Source of the DNA: Deinococcus multiflagellatus
GTDB taxonomy: Bacteria; Deinococcota; Deinococci; Deinococcales; Deinococcaceae
Assembly: GCF_020166415.1 (NCBI RefSeq)
Contig: NZ_JAIQXV010000008.1
Location: 1 to 64,000, forward strand
DNA length: 64,000 nt
Direction: 5' to 3'
Of the stretch, positions 53,242-64,000 are shown in pieces. A program made the position numbers and the translations under genes. Every line of letters starts with the position of its first letter. Within the stretch, counting starts at the first letter, position 1. Below the pieces are notes generated by a model, which worked only from the letters and a program-made list of their open reading frames with translations, did no database searches and was not told the origin of the DNA.

Positions 53242-53361
53242 GTGACCCCAGACCCCTTTACCCTGGACGGCGAACCGCCCAGTTTGGCCCGGCCCCTGCG
53301 AGTCTTTCTTCTGTTCCCGGAGGTCGCGTCATGCGCCGTTCCCCGTTGTGCTGCACCTTAA
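53242..53361 (+). CDS. possible corA leader ORF 1 (39 aa, Asp/Pro/Glu-rich start)
   Basis: GTG 53242 is 7 nt after AGGGAGG, itself part of a GGAGGTGAT anti-SD complement, the best SD in the window. The peptide starts (V)TPDPFTLDGEPP, acidic and proline-rich, then hydrophobic. MgtL of Salmonella starts MEPDPTPLP and works by Mg2+-dependent ribosome instability; the resemblance is suggestive only. Ends at TAA 53359-53361, inside ORF 2. Confidence 0.5.
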   Translation: MTPDPFTLDGEPPSLARPLRVFLLFPEVASCAVPRCAAP

Positions 53362-53444
53362 AGCGTTTCCATTGGCTCCGGAGTTCCCGGCGCCCTCTCA
53401 CCCTTCAGGGCCGCTGTGAAGGCCCCCGGAGGCCCGCATGCTGA
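53331..53444 (+). CDS. possible corA leader ORF 2 (37 aa, basic)
   Basis: ATG 53331 has GGAGG 5-7 nt upstream. Basic and Cys-containing (starts MRRSPLCC, ends GPRRPAC). Overlaps ORF 1 by 31 nt and the corA start by ATGCTGA (53438-53444). Arrangement resembles leader ORF corL before Salmonella corA. Confidence 0.45.
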   Translation: MRRSPLCCTLKRFHWLRSSRRPLTLQGRCEGPRRPAC

Positions 53445-54373
53445 CGTACTACCGCAGCATCGGCGGGAAGCTCACCACGCTGGACCAGTACGTGGACGGC
53501 TGCTGGATCAACGCCGCCGACCCCACGCCCGAGGAACTGGCGCGCGTCAGCCGCGAAACGGGGCTGGAGCTGGATTACCTGAGTTACCCCCTGGACCCGG
53601 ACGAACGCTCCCGCTTTGAGCGCGAAGACGGGCAACTGCTGATCATCATGCAGACGAGTTACCGCCTGCCCGAAGACAGCGATATCCCCTACGACACGGT
53701 GCCGCTGGGCATTCTGCACACCGACCACTGCCTGGTCACGGTGTGCGCCCTGCCGGAAAATCCGGTGGTCAAGGATGTGCTCAGTGGGCTGGTGCGCCGG
53801 GTGAGCACCGTCAAGAAAAACCGCCTGACGCTGCAGCTGTTTCTGCGCAACGCCCAGCGCTTCCTGATTGACGTGCGGCAGATCAACAAGCGCGTGGACA
53901 CCATTGAGGATAAGCTGGAAAACAGCCAGCAGAACCGCGAACTGCTGAACCTGCTGAAACTGGAAAAGAGCCTCGTGTACTTCCTGACCGGCCTGAAGGC
54001 CAACGAGGCCATGATGGAACGGGTCAAGCGCGACCGGATTTTCGAGATGTACGAAGAAGACAGTGACCTGCTGGACGACGTGCTGATCGAGAACCTGCAG
54101 GCCATCGAGATGGCCAGTATTGCCAGCAACATTCTGACCAGCATGGCGGGCGCCTTTGCCAGCGTGATTTCCAACAACGTGAATCAGGTGGTGAAGGTGC
54201 TGACGGTGACGACCATTCTGGTGGCGATTCCCACCCTGGTCACCAGCATTTTCGGTATGAACGTACCGCTGCCCTTTCAGGAAAACCCCGAAGGCATGTG
54301 GATTGTCCTGGCGCTGGCTTTGGCCCTGGCCGGAACCCTGGCCGGCATTTTCTACCGCCTGCGCGTGCTGTGA
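53438..54373 (+). CDS. corA: CorA-family Mg2+/divalent cation transporter
   Basis: 311 aa. Large soluble N-terminal domain with a long helix (about 140-230, rich in acidic residues: RIFEMYEEDSDLLDD), two C-terminal membrane helices and FGMNVPLP (GMN signature). Pentameric channel. GGAGG 5 nt before ATG 53438. Behind two overlapping leader ORFs. Confidence 0.95.
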   Translation: MLTYYRSIGGKLTTLDQYVDGCWINAADPTPEELARVSRETGLELDYLSYPLDPDERSRFEREDGQLLIIMQTSYRLPEDSDIPYDTVPLGILHTDHCLVTVCALPENPVVKDVLSGLVRRVSTVKKNRLTLQLFLRNAQRFLIDVRQINKRVDTIEDKLENSQQNRELLNLLKLEKSLVYFLTGLKANEAMMERVKRDRIFEMYEEDSDLLDDVLIENLQAIEMASIASNILTSMAGAFASVISNNVNQVVKVLTVTTILVAIPTLVTSIFGMNVPLPFQENPEGMWIVLALALALAGTLAGIFYRLRVL

Positions 54374-54819
54374 GCGGCACGGTGGCTGATCCGGTCTGGG
54401 CCAGGGTGCTGGCAGGTGCCCGCGCCTATGGCTGGCAGGTCGTCATGGTGCCCGAGGACGCTGAGGGCCCAGCCTTTGCCTACACGGTCGGCTTGACGCA
54501 GACCTTCCGCCATCCAGAGTTGATTCTTTTCGGGCTGCCGCTGCCCACCATGCAGGCCATCCTGAATCTGGCGGTGGCGCTGATTCGAGAAGGGCAGCGT
54601 TTTCAGGCCGGAACCCATTCAGAGCAACTGCTGGAGCAGACCGAAGTGCGGTTTGGGCAGGTCAACGCCCGGCACCACGGTGAGTTTCTGGGAACGGCCC
54701 AGCGCTTTTCGGGGGATGTGCCGTTCGCCGCCCTGCAGATCATCTGGCCCAATCGGGCGGGCCAGTTTCCCGGCCCCGGTCTGCCCGTTTCGGTGACCCG
54801 TCAACCGCTGCTTCAATGA
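54370..54819 (+). CDS. DUF4262-family protein
   Basis: 149 aa. GWQVVMVPEDAEGPAFAYTVGLTQTFRHPELILFGLP is the DUF4262 pattern. Function unknown. GTG 54370 overlaps the corA stop (GTGA). Confidence 0.85.
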   Translation: MSGTVADPVWARVLAGARAYGWQVVMVPEDAEGPAFAYTVGLTQTFRHPELILFGLPLPTMQAILNLAVALIREGQRFQAGTHSEQLLEQTEVRFGQVNARHHGEFLGTAQRFSGDVPFAALQIIWPNRAGQFPGPGLPVSVTRQPLLQ

Positions 54820-54865
54820 AACGAACCAGAGGCTCCTGCCCCTGGCTCGCGGTGGACCGGGCGGG

Positions 54866-55225
54866 TCAGTCCTGGCTGGTGACCATCAGCAGCGCGCCCA
54901 GCAGGGCCAGATTCTTCAGAAACTGTGTCTGCTGCTGCTGGCGCTCCTTGCCGGACTTGTCCCAGAAGGGGTGGCCGATGACGCTGGTGGGGATCAGGCT
55001 GGCGGCCAGGGCGGTGGCGCTGACGCGGGGGGCCAGCCCCAGGGCCAGCAGGGCGCCCGCCCCCACCATGACGCCGCTGTTGACCTTGACGGCCAGTTCG
55101 GGTTCGGGCACCTCGGCGCCGCGCGCGGCGCGCACGATAGGTTCGGGGTGCTGCAGGTGGTCCAGGCCGCTCTTGATGAAGATGCTTGCGAGCAGCGCCC
55201 GCCCGATGAATCTCGTCACGCTCAT
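54866..55225 (-). CDS. DoxX-family membrane protein
   Basis: 119 aa, four hydrophobic segments. RFIGRALLASIFIKSGLDHLQHP, and KNLALLGALLMV at the end. AAAGGAGGG precedes the ATG. Confidence 0.88.
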   Translation of the reverse strand: MSVTRFIGRALLASIFIKSGLDHLQHPEPIVRAARGAEVPEPELAVKVNSGVMVGAGALLALGLAPRVSATALAASLIPTSVIGHPFWDKSGKERQQQQTQFLKNLALLGALLMVTSQD

Positions 55226-55284
55226 GCCTTCTGCCCTCCTTTGAACTGCCCCGGAGTGTAGCGCAGCCCGCCCCCGGGCGGTCT

Positions 55285-56867
<1,583 letters not shown>

Positions 56868-56874
56868 GGCCGTC

Positions 56875-56880
56875 AGTGTA
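56875..56880 (-). promoter_or_regulatory. -10 element (TACACT), leaderless murI
   Basis: TACACT on the - strand ends 7 nt before ATG 56867. Confidence 0.7.
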
Positions 56881-57109
56881 GAAGGGCCGCCCCCATCTCC
56901 CAAGGGGTGGGGGTTCACCCAAAAGCGCTACAGGGGTGAGGCCGCGCCACATTCGGGTTCAGTCACAGATGGAGCGCGGCGCCCGGAACGGCCCTGGGGA
57001 TCACCCGGGGCCGCTCTGCTGGGAAAGAGGAGAAGGCTCGCGCGAAACAGTTGCCCCGCCCGTTCACCTGCGCCCCCTGCTAAGTCCGAGGAGGCCCAGG
57101 CTGCCGCAG

Positions 57110-57445
57110 TCAGACCGGGCTGGGCGCCGCTGTCGCCTGGGCCTGCAGCGCCTGGTCGGTCCTCGCCCGCTGGCGGTCCAGGCTTTCCACCGCCGACACC
57201 GCCACCGCCGCCACCTGAATCAGTTCGGCGCGGTAGTCGTCCAGGCTGCGTGCGCCGCGCACGCCCGCCTGCTTGTCGCAGTGGGTCATCAGGGCTTCCA
57301 GAGCGGCGTTGTTCGCTTCGCCCACCTCTTCACCCAGCACCATCAGCCACACGGCGGGCTCCAGATTCTGCTCGCCCCACTTGGCCTCCTGGCGCTGGCG
57401 TTCGCGCTCCACCTCGGCCAGCACCCCGGGCGTGGCCTGGGTCAT
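57110..57445 (-). CDS. MazG-like nucleotide pyrophosphohydrolase
   Basis: 111 aa, all helical. ERQRQEAKWGEQN and VLGEEVGEANNAAL give the EExxE-type metal motif, then YRAELIQVAAVAVSAVESL (ExxQ). Such proteins often hydrolyse odd dNTPs. ATG 57445 overlaps the aminotransferase stop (ATGA). Confidence 0.82.
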   Translation of the reverse strand: MTQATPGVLAEVERERQRQEAKWGEQNLEPAVWLMVLGEEVGEANNAALEALMTHCDKQAGVRGARSLDDYRAELIQVAAVAVSAVESLDRQRARTDQALQAQATAAPSPV

Positions 57446-58656
57446 GCGCCCAGCTCCTCGCGCAGCAGCCCGCCCAGGGCGCGCATGCCGGTGTCGATCT
57501 GTTCAGGCGTGGCGTTGGAGTAGCTCAGGCGCATGGTGTTCTCGCCGCCGCCCAGGGCGTAAAACGGGCTGCCGGGCACATAGGCCACCTTGCGCTCCAC
57601 CGCGCGGGGCAGCAGGGGCCCCGTGTTCACGCGCGCCGGCAGGGTCAGCCACAGGAACATGCCCCCTTCGGGCGTGGTGTGCTCCACCTCGGCCGGAAAG
57701 TGCGCGCGGATGGCCCGCAGCATGTGCTGCGCCCGCTCCCCGTACGCCTGACGCACCCGCTCGATCTGGCGGGGCAGGACGTCGTGCACCAGTTCGGCCA
57801 TGATCATCTGGTTCAGCGTGGGCGTGTGCAGGTCCGAGCCCTGCTTGGCCTGAATCAGCTTGGCGATGATCGGCGCGGCGGCCTGCACCCAGGCGTCGCG
57901 CAGCCCCGGCGCCAGGGTCTTGGAAAACGAGCTGGAATACACCACATGGTTGCGGTCCGGGTCGCCGTGCAGGCGCAGGCCCAGTTCGTAGAGGCTGGGC
58001 GCCGGCTCGCCGGAAAAGCGCAGCTGGCCGTAGGGGTCGTCTTCAATGACCAGCACGCCGTACTGCGCGGTCAGCTCGACGAGCCGCTGGCGGCGCTCGG
58101 CGCTGAGGGTGCGGCCCGTGGGGTTCTGAAAGTTAGGAATGGCGTACAGCAGTTTGGCCCGTTCCCGCTTCAGCACCTCTTCCAGCGCGTCCACGTCAAT
58201 GCCGCCCTCATCGGTGGGCAGCTGCACGTAGCGCGGCAGGTAGGGCTGAAAGGACTGCAGCGCCCCCAGGTAGGTGGGGGCTTCGACCAGCACCACGTCG
58301 CCTTCGTCCAGCAGCACCTTGCCCAGCAGGTCCAGGCCCTGCTGGCTGCCAGTCACGATCTGCACGTTGGCGGCCGGAATGCCCGCCTGCGCGCCAATCC
58401 ACTCGCGCAGCGGCGAGTGGCCTTCGGTGGTGGAGTACTGCAGCGCCGCCGCCCCGGCGCGGTCCAGCACCGCGTTGGTGGCCGCGCGCACCTCTTCTAT
58501 GGGAAACAGTTCGGGCGCTGGCAGGCCGCCCGCGAACGAGATCACGTCCGGGCGCTGGGTGATTTTCAGAATCTCGCGGATGGCGCTGGCGTTCATGGTG
58601 CGGGCCCGGCGCGAGAGGGCGCTGGCCGGATCAAACGCGACAGAAGGGCGGCTCAT
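57442..58656 (-). CDS. PLP-dependent aminotransferase (2-aminoadipate type)
   Basis: 404 aa fold-type I enzyme. TGSQQGLDLLGKVLLDEGD, NFQNPTGRTLS, EDDPYGQLRF, and SSFSKTLAPGLRDAW with the PLP Lys. Like Thermus LysN (aminoadipate aminotransferase); the amino donor range is broad, so lysine synthesis is a guess. Leaderless ATG 58656; the frame upstream is spurious. Confidence 0.92.
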   Translation of the reverse strand: MSRPSVAFDPASALSRRARTMNASAIREILKITQRPDVISFAGGLPAPELFPIEEVRAATNAVLDRAGAAALQYSTTEGHSPLREWIGAQAGIPAANVQIVTGSQQGLDLLGKVLLDEGDVVLVEAPTYLGALQSFQPYLPRYVQLPTDEGGIDVDALEEVLKRERAKLLYAIPNFQNPTGRTLSAERRQRLVELTAQYGVLVIEDDPYGQLRFSGEPAPSLYELGLRLHGDPDRNHVVYSSSFSKTLAPGLRDAWVQAAAPIIAKLIQAKQGSDLHTPTLNQMIMAELVHDVLPRQIERVRQAYGERAQHMLRAIRAHFPAEVEHTTPEGGMFLWLTLPARVNTGPLLPRAVERKVAYVPGSPFYALGGGENTMRLSYSNATPEQIDTGMRALGGLLREELGA

Positions 58657-58663
58657 ACCTGCC

Positions 58664-58669
58664 ATGCTA
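58664..58669 (-). promoter_or_regulatory. -10 element (TAGCAT), leaderless aminotransferase
   Basis: TAGCAT on the - strand ends 7 nt before ATG 58656. Confidence 0.7.
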
Positions 58670-58734
58670 CGCCCCGGCCCCCCGCTCGGCCCAGTCGTGT
58701 GGACGCCTGGCCCGCACCCGGCCCCGCGAGCCGT

Positions 58735-58740
58735 TAAAGT
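58735..58740 (+). promoter_or_regulatory. possible -10 (TAAAGT) of the aldolase gene
   Basis: TAAAGT 136 nt before the aldolase ATG; a leadered transcript with AAGGAGG as SD. Confidence 0.4.
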
Positions 58741-58876
58741 GGGGGCGCTCACAGTGACCTGTGGGGCCGCCGGCCTCGCCTGCGCCCGCCCTGGCCGCTG
58801 CTGAACACGCGCCCGCTCTGCCCGGCTCCGGCGGCCCTCACGGCCGCCCCCCCCGCGCCCCCAAGGAGGCACTCAC

Positions 58877-59794
<918 letters not shown>

Positions 59795-59817
59795 ACCGCG
59801 CCGTTTGAGCCCCCCAG

Positions 59818-59851
59818 GCGCGCCTGCTGTCCCGCAAGGGGGCAGGCGCGC
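59818..59851 (+). terminator. hairpin after the aldolase gene
   Basis: GCGCGCCTGC/GCAGGCGCGC 10-bp stem, 14-nt loop, no T-run. Confidence 0.5.
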
Positions 59852-59937
59852 GCCCATGGCCAACCGACCTGACGGCCACCTGATGGGGGGTTCATCTTTC
59901 TGCCGCTCCGCAGCGGTGAATTCTCACCCTGGGGGTC

Positions 59938-59943
59938 TATGCT
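59938..59943 (+). promoter_or_regulatory. -10 element (TATGCT)
   Basis: TATGCT ends 9 nt before ATG 59953. Confidence 0.55.
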
Positions 59944-59952
59944 CGCCAGTGC

Positions 59953-60684
59953 ATGACGCTGGCCCGGCCCCTCTGTGCACTTGCCCTTGTGTCTGGCTTG
60001 CTGGTGGCCGGAGACGGCTTTGGCGCGTCCTCGGCGCCCAGCCCAGCGGTCCTGTCACCCGCACTGCTGACCAAATTGAGCAGCCTGCTGCCGCAGACCG
60101 CGCAGCCGGTCACGCTGCTGACCCGCCGCTCCAGCATTTCCACCGTGCAGCTGGAATTGCAGGTGGCCAACGCGGGCGGCGATCCGGGCGTGCTGCGCCA
60201 GATTGCCGTCAGCGCGGCACGGGGCATTAAGCCCGTGTACGACGAGCGCCTGAACATCTCGCCCGAGGAGTTCAGGAAGTACGTGGTGTTTCAGGAAACG
60301 CTGGTGTCCACGGGCAAGACGTTCCGGCTCGCGGTCACGCGCGACGCCACCCGCGTGACCTTTGGCGACGGCCCCTCCATGAATGGGGTGCTGCGTGGGG
60401 TCAGCGTTGACCTGAAAACCGGCGAGATGCGCTCGCCCGAAGGCTTTACGGCGCGCCCAGCCACGGTGCCGGCCAACGACGATCCCAACCGGGGCTTGGA
60501 AGTCAAAACCGGCTTTCAGTGGCGGATTTTTGGCAGCAACGCGACCCAGGGCCGCGGCGTGAACGGCACGCTGACCCTGCTGCACCTGAGCAGCGGGCGC
60601 ATTGTGCTGGCCTACAAGCGCAACAGCATGATGGACAACAAAATCAACCAGGGCGAGCTGATCGTGGACTATACCCGCCCCTGA
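59953..60684 (+). CDS. secreted protein of unknown function
   Basis: 243 aa. Signal peptide-like MTLARPLCALALVSGLLVAGDGFGASS, then a mostly beta-strand domain. No family recognised. Followed by the subtilase in the same direction. Confidence 0.75.
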   Translation: MTLARPLCALALVSGLLVAGDGFGASSAPSPAVLSPALLTKLSSLLPQTAQPVTLLTRRSSISTVQLELQVANAGGDPGVLRQIAVSAARGIKPVYDERLNISPEEFRKYVVFQETLVSTGKTFRLAVTRDATRVTFGDGPSMNGVLRGVSVDLKTGEMRSPEGFTARPATVPANDDPNRGLEVKTGFQWRIFGSNATQGRGVNGTLTLLHLSSGRIVLAYKRNSMMDNKINQGELIVDYTRP

Positions 60685-60749
60685 TGCCCGCCTGACCGCA
60701 GGTCAAGGTCTCCTCACCTTCCCTTCAGGGCACGTCACGGCCCGCCGCC

Positions 60750-60755
60750 TACCCT
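60750..60755 (+). promoter_or_regulatory. -10 element (TACCCT), leaderless subtilase
   Basis: TACCCT ends 7 nt before ATG 60763. Confidence 0.65.
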
Positions 60756-60762
60756 AAGCGGC

Positions 60763-63303
<2,541 letters not shown>

Positions 63304-63330
63304 AAGCAGCAGTCTGAACGCAGAAACTGG

Positions 63331-63364
63331 AGCCGCCCCGGGACAGCCCTGGGGCGGCTTTGGT
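63331..63364 (+). terminator. terminator of the subtilase gene
   Basis: AGCCGCCCC/GGGGCGGCT stem (63331-63339 with 63351-63359), then TTGGTGTG. Confidence 0.75.
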
Positions 63365-63529
63365 GTGCATCACCAAGGTGCTCGGCAGCACGGGTGGCGG
63401 TGAGGGGCCCTGGGGTCCAGCGGTTGAGCCTGGCTTGGGCGTTTCCGCTCTTGCTTCCCTCAAGGCTGGCTGTAGGGTTTGTGCGGCTGACCTTTCCGGT
63501 TTTCCCATGCGGCGCTGCGGGGCACCTTT

Positions 63530-63535
63530 TACCTT
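63530..63535 (+). promoter_or_regulatory. -10 element (TACCTT), leaderless CBS gene
   Basis: TACCTT ends 6 nt before ATG 63542. Confidence 0.65.
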
Positions 63536-63541
63536 CAGACC

Positions 63542-63958
63542 ATGCCGACCCTCAAAGACATCATGACCCGCGACCTCACGACCACCGACCCCCGCGCCAC
63601 CCTGAAGGAAGTCGCCACCCTGATGCGCGAACAGGACATTGGCAACGTGCTGATCATGGACGGCGAGACCCTGCAGGGGATCATTACCGACCGCGACATC
63701 GTGGTGCGCGCCGTGGCCTACGGGCACGACCTGGGCAGCGTGGCCAGCGACTACGCCACCGGGGGCGTGTTCACCCTGGAGTCGGACACCGATGTGCAGG
63801 ACGCCGCCCGCCAGATGGCCCAGCGCCAGGTGCGCCGCCTGCCGGTGACTGAAAACGGTCAGGTGGTGGGCATCGTGAGCCTCGGCGACCTCGCCACCCG
63901 CACTTCTGGCGGCGCCGATGAACAGGCGCTGCAGGGCATCAGCCAGCCTACGATCTGA
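63542..63958 (+). CDS. tandem CBS-domain protein
   Basis: 138 aa, two CBS domains (LKDIMTRDLTTTDPRATLKEVATLM, GIITDRDIVVRAV; VFTLESDTDVQDAARQM, VRRLPVTENGQVVGIVSLGDLA). Binds adenosine-type ligands and usually regulates a partner enzyme; no partner is adjacent. Confidence 0.92.
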   Translation: MPTLKDIMTRDLTTTDPRATLKEVATLMREQDIGNVLIMDGETLQGIITDRDIVVRAVAYGHDLGSVASDYATGGVFTLESDTDVQDAARQMAQRQVRRLPVTENGQVVGIVSLGDLATRTSGGADEQALQGISQPTI

Positions 63959-64000
63959 CCCCAAAGAGGCAGGCCACCTCTCCTCAGGAACGGGAGGGGT

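Overview
The window looks like a chromosomal segment of a Deinococcus species. GC is very high (about 70 percent by eye). It carries a lone bacterial nitric-oxide-synthase oxygenase domain, a response regulator very like the radioresistance regulator DrRRA, and a cytosolic class II aldolase. At least 25 coding starts (genes or short leader ORFs) are preceded, 5-10 nt upstream, by a TAnnnT -10 element, which leaves no room for a Shine-Dalgarno site. This is the leaderless-mRNA layout known from Deinococcus. I see no insertion sequence, prophage or CRISPR array; this is mostly core genome with a few accessory genes.

Layout. 1-8400: NOS, a PAS kinase whose phospho-acceptor His appears to be Lys, three tRNAs (Arg, Gly, Pro), a UbiA prenyltransferase, small unknowns, a minimal class III cyclase, and an OmpR-type regulator/kinase pair (DrRRA-like). 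8400-16200: argR, coaBC, a phoB-phoR-phoU operon with 11-bp-spaced CTGACA operators, metK, a low-GC orphan gene and coaD. 16200-24300: small unknowns, a very large MalT/SARP-like regulator divergent from a lipoprotein, rsmD, a phosphatase and rsfS. 24400-30100: an LCP/YqeK pair, the c-di-AMP cyclase cdaA with cdaR, a UPF0173 hydrolase and a hexapeptide acyltransferase. 30500-35800: a pgeF-yqeG-pilB-pilT operon. 36000-41500: fabI, an isochorismatase-like protein that has lost its catalytic residues, an M42 peptidase, a cytochrome c, an IclR regulator and a dynamin-like GTPase. 41690-45950: a four-gene minor pilin operon of lower GC. 46000-49000: obg, a membrane protein, rpmA and rplU. 49360-54800: a second regulator/kinase pair, a nucleotidyltransferase, ferredoxin, corA behind two overlapping leader ORFs, and a DUF4262 gene. 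54860-63960: DoxX, rph, murI, a MazG-like gene, an aminotransferase, aldolase, two secreted proteins (one a subtilase) and a CBS protein.

How parts work together. pilB/pilT and the pilin operon together give much of a type IV pilus/transformation machine. Cell-envelope and c-di-AMP genes (cdaA-cdaR, yqeK-lcp, murI) are clustered. CoA synthesis is represented twice (coaBC, coaD). Three complete two-component pairs are present; two carry an upstream direct repeat or palindrome that could be an autoregulatory site, and the phosphate pair carries repeated PhoB-like boxes.

Most unusual signals: (1) corA lies behind a sigma70-like promoter and two overlapping leader ORFs. The first begins with an Asp/Pro/Glu-rich stretch like those of enterobacterial Mg2+-sensing leaders. 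(2) Five genes are preceded by a leaderless mini-ORF of 10-21 codons whose TGA overlaps the start codon of the gene. (3) A dispersed palindromic repeat is translated in the CoaC-CoaB linker. (4) Several enzymes or kinases appear to have lost catalytic residues (PAS kinase, CoaC domain, isochorismatase-like protein).
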